DNA of 7,593 bases from CAYSIX01 sp964431205 (lineage in GTDB: Bacteria; Planctomycetota; Phycisphaerae; Phycisphaerales; Phycisphaeraceae): assembly GCA_964431205.1 (NCBI GenBank), contig CAYSIX010000202.1, positions 1 to 7,593 on the forward strand. The letters are read 5' to 3'. The translations under genes were made by a program, and so were the position numbers. The notes beneath the pieces were generated by a model. It worked only from the letters and a program-made list of their open reading frames with translations, ran no database searches and had not been told where the DNA came from. Position 1 is the stretch's first letter; each line of letters begins with the position of its first letter. This document shows positions 1 to 6,311 of the stretch, in pieces.

Positions 1-8
1 CCACCCCC

Positions 9-13
9 CCTCC
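9..13 (-). promoter_or_regulatory. Possible ribosome binding site of a leftward gene beyond the edge
   Basis: Read on the minus strand, the last bases before the edge are TTGGAGG followed by eight mostly G bases. A GGAGG at that distance would suit a start codon lying just outside the window. The gene itself is not visible, so this is an inference from motif and position only. The G-run makes chance resemblance easy. Confidence 0.3.
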
Positions 14-18
14 AACGC

Positions 19-43
19 TGAAAATACATAACTTTCATTTTCA
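19..43. repeat. AT-rich inverted repeat (7-bp arms)
   Basis: TGAAAAT (19-25) and ATTTTCA (37-43) are exact reverse complements separated by 11 bases. The repeat sits inside a 40-base AT-rich island in an otherwise GC-rich window, which is typical of promoter or operator DNA. No convincing -35/-10 pair could be placed in the island on either strand. Confidence 0.4.
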
Positions 44-59
44 CAAATGTTTGCATCAT

Positions 60-88
60 GTCACCCCCGTGTCAGGGTGACGTCACCC
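60..88. promoter_or_regulatory. GTCACCC/GGGTGAC palindrome cluster, operator-like
   Basis: Three copies of one 7-mer occur in alternating orientation: GTCACCC at 60-66, its complement GGGTGAC at 75-81 and GTCACCC at 82-88. The last two abut to give the perfect 14-bp palindrome GGGTGACGTCACCC (75-88). The first two can form a 7-bp stem with an 8-base loop, so two mutually exclusive pairings exist. This looks like a dimeric regulator site or a switchable RNA stem in the leader of a leftward transcript. The binding protein is unknown. Confidence 0.45.
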
Positions 89-237
89 CCTGGGAAAACC
101 CTGGTTCGCGCAAAGCGGCGAAGGGCGCGAAAGGAGCAGGAACCGGGAACGAGAAACGAAGACCCGGGCGCCGGGAACCTCGAACCGATCTTCAGATGCC
201 AAAGATCACGGCGTCGCGCCGAGCACGACCCGCGGTG

Positions 238-266
238 ATGTTAGCAACATGTTTGGTTCGGGTCAA
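238..266 (-). promoter_or_regulatory. Leftward sigma70-like promoter candidate
   Basis: On the minus strand TTGACC (266-261) and TAACAT (243-238) are separated by exactly 17 bases, matching the consensus hexamers at five and four of six positions. A second TTGACA lies 12 bases further upstream (278-273), giving a tandem TTGAC repeat. Transcription would start near 231 and run off the left edge through the palindrome at 75-88. The hexamers stand in a locally AT-richer patch downstream of the large minus-strand gene, which fits an independent promoter for the next leftward gene. Confidence 0.4.
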
Positions 267-375
267 GTACCTTGTCAACGTGCGCCTGGCCGAGCAGGTC
301 CCGGAGCCGAGGCTCATCGCCAACCTCGTGCGGCGTGCGGCCGCCCGTGGCCCGACCGGCCGAGGCGAGGGCCGA

Positions 376-3171
376 TCACTCCAGCGGCTCGGCCCAGACG
401 TTGCGGAACCGCACCGGGTCGCCGTGGTCCTGAAGCATCAGCGGCAACGCGTCGGCGTGCGGCTGGTAGCTCGTCCGCCGACGCCAGCGCGTCGGGCCCT
501 CCAGCGCCACGTCGTCCTGCACGAGCACGCCGTTGTGGTGCACGGTCACGCGGGCCGGCTCGAGCAGCCGCCCGCCGTCGTCGAAGCGCGGCCGGCGAAA
601 CTCGATGTCGAAGCTCTGCCACCGGCCGAGGCCCAGCCCCGCGTTCACCCTCGGCGGGTATTGCCCGTAGATCGCCGCCGACATGCCGTCGGCGTACGTC
701 TCGTTCTCCCGCGTCTCGAGGATCTGCACCTCGTACCGCTCCATGAAGAAGACGCCGGAGTTCCCACGGGCCTGGCCGTCGTCGCCCGCCTCGCTGCGCG
801 GGCACATCCACTCCAGGTGCAGCCGCACGTCCCCGAACAACTGTTTCGTTCGCAGGTGCCCGCCCGCCCCGCCGCGGTGCATGGCGCCGTCCTCGATCGC
901 CCACCGCGGCGTTGTGCCGTCGGTGTGTGCCCACGCGTCCAGGCTTTCCCCGTCGAACAGGACGACGGCGCCGTCGGGCGGGGGCGCGGTGGTCGGGCCG
1001 TCGGGCATGGGATCGGCCATGGACGGGAGCGGGCGCTGCGGGTCGTGCTGGGCCCAGGGGTGATCGTCGTCGGGCGGGTCGCCGAAGTAGTCGGCGGTCG
1101 GGTCCTTGGGCGGGATGCGGTTGAGCGTGTACCACGCCTCGGTGGACCACATCCGCTGCCCGCGCGTGCCGGTCGGATCGAGGCGCAAGTGAACGACGTG
1201 CTCGGGCTCGAGCCCGTCGATGTACAGGTCCACGCTCCGGCCGTCCGCGGCCGGCTCGGGTCGCAGGTGCGTGAGGCGGTGCTGGTCGAGCCGCGGCCCG
1301 CCGTACTCGACGGTCGGCTCGTAGCGCCACTGCTCGACGTGGTAGTGGCGCCGGTCGGCGAGCCAGTCAGGGTCGATCGGCTGCGTGAAGCGGATGCGCA
1401 AGCCGTTGGGGATCGCGGTGATCGAGTGGTACTCGAAGACGTCGTCGCTGAAGCCCGGGGTGGGGCGCAGGCGTTGGAGGCCGAAGGTCGTGCCGCGCCA
1501 GTTCCAGTTCCCGCCCGAGCCGGTCCCGCCGATGTAGTAGCAGCCGTCGGGGCCGCGGACGAAGCGCTGGACGCCGACCTCGAACCCCTGCGTAAACCGG
1601 AACACCGCGCCCTGCCAGACGCCGTCGACCCGCTCGAGGCAGGCGCGGCGGAGCCCCCCGGCGGTGAACTCGCCGAGGATGATCTGGCCGTCGAAGATCC
1701 CGCCCTCGATGAGCATCGAGTTGGTCGGCGAGTTGCTGACCCGGTTCTGCGGGAGCCAGAGGGCCGGGGGTGTGGGGTCGCGGTCGGCGAAGTCGCTGGG
1801 CGCGCCGCCGTCGGGGTACGCCTCGGTGCGGACGGTGGTGTCGTTGTAATACCCGTAGAATCGCCCGGGCAGGACCACGTCGAGGCGGTTGGCCGGCTTC
1901 CACGAGCCCTGGTTGTCCGAGACCAGCAGCGTGTCGTCGGGCCCGAGGCCCAGCCCGTTGGGCGTGCGGAACCCGCCGGCGATGTACTCGACCTCGCCCG
2001 TGGCCAGCGAGACGCGCATCACGCTGCCGCGGTGGGGCGGATTCGGCCCGTTCAGCCCGCGGATCTCGCCCTCGATCACCTCGCTGGCCGAGTTGATCGC
2101 CGTGGACAGCGCCGCGTACAGAAACCCGTCCTGCTCGACCAGCCCGAACGTGAAGTGGTGGTAGTTGTCGTAGGTCCAGCCGTCGGCGAAGACCTCGCGG
2201 TGCTCGGGCAGGCCGTCGCCGTCCCGATCGGTGAACCGGTAGATCGCGTCGGAGTCGCTGACGTACAGCGCGCCGTCCACGAAGGCGGCGCCCAGCGGCG
2301 CGTGCAAGCCGTCGGCGACCTCGTGCACGGCCAGGTTGTCCGGATCGTCGTCGAGCACGTTCTCGAGCACCAGCAGCCGCCCGTCGCGCTCGTGCAGGAA
2401 CTCGCCGGCGTTCTTGGGCACGAACGTCGTGATCGCGAGCATGCCGTTGTCGAGAAACGCCAGGTCGCCGATCTGCGGCTCAAAATCGTCCGGCCGAACC
2501 CGCTCGACCGTGAAACCCGGATGCACCCCTTCCAGCGGCAGGCCGTCGCCCGGCCGACGCTCGCCGAACGGGTCGATGATCGCTTTGCGGCCCGGCGATA
2601 CCACGCGCGTCACGCCCGCCTCGGTGAACAGGTTCGCCTCGGGGACATCGACGAACGCGTCGGCGCCCGGCGGCCGCCACCGCAGCGCCAGCTCCTGCTC
2701 CCCCTCGTTCTCGAACATCGCAAGCTCGAACGGGTGCAGCCCCGCCTCGACCGTGACCTCGCCCTCGACGGTGTGCACGCCCACCTCGTCCGGCGTCGCC
2801 AGCACCTCCCGCCCGTGCAGCCGCAGCACCGCCCCGTCGTCGCTGCTCAACCGTAACCCGTACGTGCCCGGCTCGTCGACACGCAGATACCCCAGCACCT
2901 GCGCGCGGAAGTGGTCCTCGAAGCCGCCCCACGCGCCCGCCTCGAAGCGCAACCCCGGCCGTCGTTCATCGAGGTTCGGCGTCTGATCCGGCGCCAGCTC
3001 GTACAGCCGGTCCATCGCGTGCCCGACGTCGTAGAGGCGAAAGGTCACGCCCGGCTCCAGCGGTGGCGCTTCGGTCACCGGCCGCAACTCGCCGCCACCG
3101 GCCGTCGGCGCGAGGCCGATCGCCATCAGCAGGACGGGCCCGGACGGACGGAACGCGGGGAACGGATTCAT
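376..3171 (-). CDS. Secreted PA14 / sorbosone-dehydrogenase-like propeller / DUF1080 (3-keto-disaccharide hydrolase) fusion protein
   Basis: This 931-residue exported protein probably acts on sugars or glycosides. It starts with a signal peptide (hydrophobic PVLLMAIGLAP, residues 12-22). A PA14-type domain covers about 41-185, with its SSDDG loop at 109-113. A beta-propeller like soluble sugar dehydrogenases spans about 231-565 and carries a DRDGDG calcium-type loop (315-320), the HHFTFGL motif (338-344) and GFRTPNGLGL (400-409). An Ig-like segment follows (575-690), then a Pro/Asp-rich linker. The DUF1080 domain (about 735-930) shows LFDGESLDAW, GNSGVFF, YEVQILET and a terminal LQDHGDPVRFRNVW. 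In planctomycete relatives such propellers often carry a CxxCH haem site; none exists here. The ATG at 3171 is chosen because it begins the signal peptide, although the frame stays open to 3282. No Shine-Dalgarno is seen, but GATAAT lies 7 bases upstream. Catalysis is inferred from family resemblance only. Confidence 0.92.
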   Translation of the reverse strand: MNPFPAFRPSGPVLLMAIGLAPTAGGGELRPVTEAPPLEPGVTFRLYDVGHAMDRLYELAPDQTPNLDERRPGLRFEAGAWGGFEDHFRAQVLGYLRVDEPGTYGLRLSSDDGAVLRLHGREVLATPDEVGVHTVEGEVTVEAGLHPFELAMFENEGEQELALRWRPPGADAFVDVPEANLFTEAGVTRVVSPGRKAIIDPFGERRPGDGLPLEGVHPGFTVERVRPDDFEPQIGDLAFLDNGMLAITTFVPKNAGEFLHERDGRLLVLENVLDDDPDNLAVHEVADGLHAPLGAAFVDGALYVSDSDAIYRFTDRDGDGLPEHREVFADGWTYDNYHHFTFGLVEQDGFLYAALSTAINSASEVIEGEIRGLNGPNPPHRGSVMRVSLATGEVEYIAGGFRTPNGLGLGPDDTLLVSDNQGSWKPANRLDVVLPGRFYGYYNDTTVRTEAYPDGGAPSDFADRDPTPPALWLPQNRVSNSPTNSMLIEGGIFDGQIILGEFTAGGLRRACLERVDGVWQGAVFRFTQGFEVGVQRFVRGPDGCYYIGGTGSGGNWNWRGTTFGLQRLRPTPGFSDDVFEYHSITAIPNGLRIRFTQPIDPDWLADRRHYHVEQWRYEPTVEYGGPRLDQHRLTHLRPEPAADGRSVDLYIDGLEPEHVVHLRLDPTGTRGQRMWSTEAWYTLNRIPPKDPTADYFGDPPDDDHPWAQHDPQRPLPSMADPMPDGPTTAPPPDGAVVLFDGESLDAWAHTDGTTPRWAIEDGAMHRGGAGGHLRTKQLFGDVRLHLEWMCPRSEAGDDGQARGNSGVFFMERYEVQILETRENETYADGMSAAIYGQYPPRVNAGLGLGRWQSFDIEFRRPRFDDGGRLLEPARVTVHHNGVLVQDDVALEGPTRWRRRTSYQPHADALPLMLQDHGDPVRFRNVWAEPLE

Positions 3172-3178
3172 GCGCCGG

Positions 3179-3184
3179 ATTATC
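3179..3184 (-). promoter_or_regulatory. -10 element abutting the start of the secreted fusion gene
   Basis: Minus-strand GATAAT (five of six matches to TATAAT) ends 7 bases before the ATG at 3171. The transcript would therefore begin at or within a base or two of the start codon, and no Shine-Dalgarno is present. The best -35 at 17-base spacing is a poor CTGGCC (3207-3202). This supports a leaderless mRNA and supports the chosen start over the upstream one at 3282. Confidence 0.45.
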
Positions 3185-3265
3185 GCGGAAATCGTCGCTC
3201 GGGCCAGCCCGTACCGTGCCACGCCGGGCAAGGCCCGGAAGCGGGATCGCGGGTCAAGCCGCCCC

Positions 3266-3382
3266 TCGGGCAAGCCGATCACAGGCAGGTCCGTCGCGTC
3301 GTCCGGGCGAGCCGTTGTGACGTGGCCGCCGATCCGTGCGCAAGCGGACCGCGAGCGGCCGCGGCGCCATCGGCTTGCCCGA
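3266..3382. repeat. Perfect 14-nt inverted repeat in the divergent spacer
   Basis: TCGGGCAAGCCGAT (3266-3279) is exactly matched by its reverse complement at 3369-3382, with 89 bases between. Both arms lie in the 253-bp spacer between the divergent secreted gene and acyltransferase gene. The right arm ends about 40 bases before the acyltransferase start. Paired regulator half-sites that loop DNA, or a long-range RNA stem, are possible. A chance origin cannot be excluded in GC-rich DNA. Nothing else was recognised in the spacer. Confidence 0.4.
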
Positions 3383-3411
3383 CGGTGAGCCGGTCCGCGA
3401 ACTCACGATCC

Positions 3412-3417
3412 GGGGAG
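3412..3417 (+). promoter_or_regulatory. Ribosome binding site deciding a TTG start
   Basis: GGGGAG ends 7 bases before the TTG at 3425. This is the only well-spaced purine-rich site near the N-terminus of the acyltransferase frame. It favours TTG over the in-frame GTG at 3500, whose nearest purine run (3476-3483) lies about 16 bases away. Confidence 0.5.
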
Positions 3418-3424
3418 CGGCCCC

Positions 3425-4603
3425 TTGACCAAAGCGACTGCCGGCAATCCGGGGCCCGGGGCGTATGCCAGGACGGGGAGGGACTCGCCGCCGCTGACCG
3501 TGCAACCGGCCGTCACACCGCCGCCCAAACGCCGCCTCCACTGCCTCGACCAGGCCCGGGCCCTGGCCATCCTCGCCATGATCTGGGCCCACCTGGGCGT
3601 CGGCGTGCTCAACCGTCTGGCCGTTCCCGAGCCCTGGGATGACCTGCTCATGTACGTCGGTCGGTTCGCCACGCCGGCGTTCATTGTCATCTTCGGCCTG
3701 ACCGTCGGGTTCGTCTACTTCGAGCGGTTCCGCCTCGGTGCCCGGCGCGACATCACCGCCCGCTTCCTGCGCCGTGCCGGCTGGCTCGCCCTCGCGGCCG
3801 CCGTCATCTCGGCGCCCCAACTGCTCGACCTGATCCGCCACGCCGATTTTCGCCCGCGACCCTGGCTCATCGAGAGCTACTCCATCCTCACGTATTACAC
3901 CCTGGCCCTGTTGAGCATGGGCCTGTGGCTGCGTTGGATCGCCCCGCGGCCTTACCGTCGCAGCGTCATCACGGGTGTCCTGCTCTGGACCGCCGGCACG
4001 ATGCTCGCCTTTCGCCTCTGGCTGTTCTCCGGCGAAACCCTTCTTGAGGGGTTCCGCCTGCACCTGGTCTCCGGTTCCTACGGCTACCTTCAGCTCACCG
4101 GCACCGCGCTGCTCGCCCTGCCCTGCGGGCTCTGGCTCCGCCGATGCTTTGAACGTCACCAGACCGACGCCGCGCTGCGGCGCCTGGCCTCGATCGGGCT
4201 GGCGCTGTGGCTGGCCGGCATCGCCTGGGGCGCCGCCGTCGGCGAGTTCAGCCTCGCCAACATCGCCAGCGGTTCGGTCAAGGGCCCGCCCCGCGCCTGG
4301 TACTTCCTTCACTTCGGCGGCCTGACGCTGCTGGTCCTCGCCGCCCTTCACGCCGCCGCCTCCGCGTCACGCCTCGTCCACGCCGCGCTCTACCCCCTCG
4401 CCCTGCTCGGCCAGTGCGCCCTGACCCTCTACGTCGGACACAAGGTCATCCTCATGCTCGGCCACCCGATCGAACGCCTGCTGGGACTCAGCGACCTCGC
4501 CCACGGCCTGGCCGTCCTCATCGCCACCGTCGCGCTGGCGGGCATCGCCATCGGCCACCGTCACGTGACCACGCCGAAGCGCCACACGGCCGCGGCAACC
4601 TGA
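3425..4603 (+). CDS. Acyltransferase-3-like multi-pass membrane protein
   Basis: This 392-residue integral membrane protein has about ten hydrophobic helices (roughly 44-62, 77-99, 117-133, 150-170, 179-200, 216-238, 254-272, 291-312, 322-343 and 357-377). The first helix carries the R-X10-H arrangement of acyltransferase-3 domains: R45 in LDQARALAI and H56 in MIWAHLG. GRFATPAFIVIFGL (79-92) matches the following 'small-residue then FG/SG' helix, and LGQCALTLYVGH (328-339) the late helix seen in this group and in DUF418/DUF1624 relatives. Known members move acyl groups onto exported sugars, lipids or polysaccharides; the substrate here cannot be told. The cytoplasmic N-tail (1-38) is Pro/Ala-rich. 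The start is a TTG with a ribosome binding site at 3412-3417. If the GTG at 3500 is used instead, 25 residues of tail are lost and no domain is affected. It has no co-directional neighbour, so the substrate cannot be guessed from context. Confidence 0.8.
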   Translation: MTKATAGNPGPGAYARTGRDSPPLTVQPAVTPPPKRRLHCLDQARALAILAMIWAHLGVGVLNRLAVPEPWDDLLMYVGRFATPAFIVIFGLTVGFVYFERFRLGARRDITARFLRRAGWLALAAAVISAPQLLDLIRHADFRPRPWLIESYSILTYYTLALLSMGLWLRWIAPRPYRRSVITGVLLWTAGTMLAFRLWLFSGETLLEGFRLHLVSGSYGYLQLTGTALLALPCGLWLRRCFERHQTDAALRRLASIGLALWLAGIAWGAAVGEFSLANIASGSVKGPPRAWYFLHFGGLTLLVLAALHAAASASRLVHAALYPLALLGQCALTLYVGHKVILMLGHPIERLLGLSDLAHGLAVLIATVALAGIAIGHRHVTTPKRHTAAAT

Positions 4604-4720
4604 GGGTCTTGTGCGGCTCGTGAGGGCGGCGTTCATCCGCCGACGCGTGGCCCGATCCATGGTCGGCGACGCCCGCGTCCGGGGCTCGGCTCATCCGCGA
4701 GCGGCGCCCGGCGCGCATGG

Positions 4721-4750
4721 AAAAGGGCCGCCTCGTGTGAGGCGGCCCTT
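4721..4750 (-). terminator. Intrinsic terminator of the prepilin-like gene
   Basis: A perfect 12-bp stem AAGGGCCGCCTC (4723-4734) / GAGGCGGCCCTT (4739-4750) closes a GTGT loop. In the leftward direction the stem ends in four T's (4724-4721), giving the usual GC stem plus T-run. It lies 44 bases after the stop codon of the minus-strand gene ending at 4795. No T-run follows on the plus strand, so it works mainly for the leftward transcript, although the stem could also stall transcription from the convergent acyltransferase gene. Confidence 0.85.
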
Positions 4751-4794
4751 CGGTGATGACATTGGAAGCCGACGGGTGTCGGCAGGCAAGTCGA

Positions 4795-5643
4795 TCAGTT
4801 GTCGAAAATCTGGTCTTCGCCGCTCTGCTCCATGTCGTAGACCCAGAGGGCGTTGGACTCTTCCGGCCACTGAGTGCTGCCACCCTGATCGCCGACCTCG
4901 CCGTTTTCGCCGGCGGTCTCGAGGAACAGGTCGTCGCTCTGGAGCGTCAGGCCGCTGCCGAACCTGGTCAACTGGATCTCGGCGGTCTGCTCGAAGTCCA
5001 CGTGGTTGTCGTTGTAGGCCACGCTGCCCTTCCAGTCGGGATCGTCGTCATCCTCGGGCTCCGAGGTGTGGACGGAGAAGTAGCTATCCTTCTCACCCTT
5101 GGCGCGGTCGCCGAGGACGGGCGCCTGGGAGTTGGAGGTGTCCTTCCACTCGGACCGACGGCCGCCGTCTTCGTTGTCGGGCTGGAGGGGCTGGTTGCTG
5201 CCGGCACCGCCGCCGCCCGTGGGGTTCAGGGCGATCCGCAGCATGGCGTAGGAGAAGTTGCGGGTCGTCACCTCGCGCGAGGTCCAGACGGTCTTGGTCT
5301 CGACGGGGCTGATGGCGTACTCGCCGGTGAAGTAGTTGCCGTCGAGCATCTCGCCGAAGCGGTGGGAGACGTAGTGGCCCGGGCCCTCACCGGTCGGGTC
5401 GGACTCGTTCTCGCCCTGCGGGGCGATCTGGTTGCGGCTGGTCAGGCCGGGGAAGTTGCTGCCGTTGCTCTGGGCGAAGGTGAACATGCCCTGGTGGATG
5501 CCGCGGACCTGCGTGCTGTTCTGCATCTGCCGGGCCGTGCGCCGCGCGGCGCCGAGGGCGGGCAGGAGGATGCCGATCAGCAGCGCGATGATCGAGATGA
5601 CCACCAGCAGCTCGATCAGCGTAAAGCCTTTTCTACTAGTCAT
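4795..5643 (-). CDS. Prepilin-type (type IV pilin / type II secretion pseudopilin-like) protein
   Basis: This 282-residue protein has a class III signal: MTSRKG then FTLIELLVVISIIALLIGIL. The prepilin peptidase would cut between G6 and F7, and E11 is the conserved Glu5 of the mature chain. One hydrophobic helix (7-30) serves for membrane retention and assembly. The rest is a hydrophilic, secreted, Asp/Glu/Gly-rich head (about 60-282), including AYNDNHVDFE (209-218). That segment resembles the 'DGHV' strand of planctomycete pilin-like (DUF1559-style) proteins. There is no Cys pair. The ATG at 5643 is chosen over an upstream in-frame start at 5679 because AGGAG (5657-5653) precedes it by 9 bases and the prepilin leader begins there. 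It stands alone, with its own terminator and a long non-coding upstream region. Planctomycetes carry many such solitary genes, and whether this one builds a pilus or a secretion pseudopilus is not decidable here. Confidence 0.9.
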   Translation of the reverse strand: MTSRKGFTLIELLVVISIIALLIGILLPALGAARRTARQMQNSTQVRGIHQGMFTFAQSNGSNFPGLTSRNQIAPQGENESDPTGEGPGHYVSHRFGEMLDGNYFTGEYAISPVETKTVWTSREVTTRNFSYAMLRIALNPTGGGGAGSNQPLQPDNEDGGRRSEWKDTSNSQAPVLGDRAKGEKDSYFSVHTSEPEDDDDPDWKGSVAYNDNHVDFEQTAEIQLTRFGSGLTLQSDDLFLETAGENGEVGDQGGSTQWPEESNALWVYDMEQSGEDQIFDN

Positions 5644-5652
5644 GGTGAAACG

Positions 5653-5657
5653 CTCCT
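5653..5657 (-). promoter_or_regulatory. Shine-Dalgarno site of the prepilin-like gene
   Basis: Minus-strand AGGAG lies 9 bases before the ATG at 5643 and fixes the start at the MTSRKGFTLIE leader. It is preceded by an AT-rich stretch (5660-5700) in which only weak -10-like hexamers such as TATTGT are visible. Confidence 0.7.
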
Positions 5658-5868
5658 GGATAAGAAACAATAAGGACAAACGATTGAGAACTCAGAACCT
5701 CGTATCGCCGTCGAGCGGTGGGGGGACGGTGGGGCCGGCCGCGATGCGTCGGGTCGTGCCCGGCGAGACGCGTTCTCGTCGGGCGGCGGTGACAGTCGAG
5801 ATGGTGACGTTGACGAATCGCATCGGACGCCCCGTACATCCACAATCGCTCGTGGAGACAAGACACTC

Positions 5869-5916
5869 GGTGAACCCACACGCTGGGGTTCACCACGCGG
5901 CATCTCTCAGATGCCG
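5869..5916. repeat. Two adjacent perfect hairpins
   Basis: GGTGAACCC (5869-5877) pairs with GGGTTCACC (5886-5894) around an 8-base loop. Three bases further on, CGGCATCT (5898-5905) pairs with AGATGCCG (5909-5916) around CTC. Neither is followed by a T-run on either strand, so they are not ordinary terminators. Lying about 225-275 bases upstream of the prepilin-like gene, they could be part of its leader RNA or of a separate small RNA. Confidence 0.5.
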
Positions 5917-6075
5917 TGAAGAACGTTCATGGTAGCTTTTCCGCGGGTGCAGAGCAAGCTTCGGGTGGGATCGGGGAGCCAGCCATCGGGAGGCGAAAAC
6001 CAGCCAACGAATGTCCCGAGGCACAGCTTCCCCCACAACCTCCGAGACCAGGAACCCAATCTCCAATCCACTTAT

Positions 6076-6105
6076 ATGGTAGCGGCAGCCGGGCCGCGAT
6101 GTCAA
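6076..6105 (-). promoter_or_regulatory. Leftward sigma70-like promoter candidate
   Basis: On the minus strand a perfect TTGACA (6105-6100) is followed after 18 bases by TACCAT (6081-6076, four of six), which runs into ATAAG. Transcription would start near 6069 and run towards the prepilin-like gene, giving an untranslated leader of about 425 bases containing the hairpins at 5869-5916. The perfect -35 in GC-rich DNA is the main support; the -10 is mediocre, and the alternative TATAAG has too long a spacer. Confidence 0.4.
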
Positions 6106-6278
6106 GGCGCCCCTTTTTCGGGCGAAGGGGTCCGGGTGTCGTCCACGAGTGGCACGGCCGAGACGCCCGCCGACAGGCCGCAGGCCTGTTTCGGATCATT
6201 CGCCCGCCGCTTCGCGCCCCACCGAAGAGAAAGCCGAATGCGCCGGCCGGCATCCCGCGGCGTCGCGGTCGGGCGCGG

Positions 6279-6300
6279 GCACGCCATGGGTCCGGCGTGC
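6279..6300. promoter_or_regulatory. Dyad over the -35 position of hemB
   Basis: GCACGCC (6279-6285) and GGCGTGC (6294-6300) form a perfect 7-bp inverted repeat with an 8-base spacer. For a -10 at 6306-6311 the -35 position would be about 6283-6288, so the dyad covers it. No TTGACA-like -35 is present. That layout suits a repressor or activator site controlling hemB. The regulator is unknown. Confidence 0.4.
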
Positions 6301-6305
6301 GTCGA

Positions 6306-6311
6306 TATGAT
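6306..6311 (+). promoter_or_regulatory. -10 element of hemB, leaderless layout
   Basis: TATGAT (five of six matches to TATAAT) ends 6 bases before the hemB ATG at 6318. Transcription would start at about the A of ATG. No Shine-Dalgarno is seen before the start. This supports both the start choice and a leaderless mRNA. Confidence 0.5.

Larger units (their letters stand above)
1..375. other. Non-coding left edge with regulatory-looking elements
   Basis: No credible gene is seen here; the open frames are shadows with no recognisable protein. In order, the stretch holds a G-rich possible ribosome binding site for a leftward gene (9-13 on the minus strand), an AT-rich island (19-59) that stands out from the GC-rich surroundings, a cluster of GTCACCC/GGGTGAC units (60-88), and a degenerate GGGAACC-like purine-rich spacer (about 139-186). 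A leftward promoter-like pair follows (238-266), then GC-rich sequence after the stop of the minus-strand gene. No T-tract terminator for that gene is visible between 300 and 375. Confidence 0.6.

Noticed and set aside
1..59. Short minus-strand frame starting at 59 (MMQTFVKMK...) running off the edge
   Set aside because: Lies in the AT-rich island, and the G-run near its end looks more like a ribosome binding site for a later start. Too short to judge without the adjoining sequence.
58..2856. 932-codon open frame on the plus strand
   Set aside because: It lies in exact antisense codon register to the secreted fusion gene. Its translation is Arg/Val/Ala-rich with no domain, and its openness is explained by avoidance of TTA, CTA and TCA in the sense gene.
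376..3171. Haem c binding site in the propeller protein
   Set aside because: Cysteines occur only singly (residues 511, 543, 790) and none is in CxxCH, so it is not a cytochrome-fused dehydrogenase.
3172..3282. Upstream start for the secreted fusion protein
   Set aside because: Adds 37 residues with no signal character in front of a good signal peptide at the ATG 3171. The -10-like GATAAT lies between the two starts.
4624..4700. Small GGCGG/CCGCC and GCTCG/CGAGC stems after the acyltransferase gene
   Set aside because: Five-base GC arms with no T-run; expected by chance in GC-rich DNA.
5644..5679. Upstream start for the prepilin-like protein
   Set aside because: Would put 12 extra residues, including hydrophobic ones, before the prepilin leader; the AGGAG site clearly serves the ATG at 5643.
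5890..6105. Small minus-strand frame upstream of the prepilin-like gene
   Set aside because: Starts with a TTG inside the TTGACA promoter hexamer, has no ribosome binding site and ends within a hairpin; more likely leader RNA than protein.
6108..6130. CCCCTT/AAGGGG hairpin with T-run
   Set aside because: The T-run lies in the loop, not after the stem, so it does not form an intrinsic terminator on either strand.
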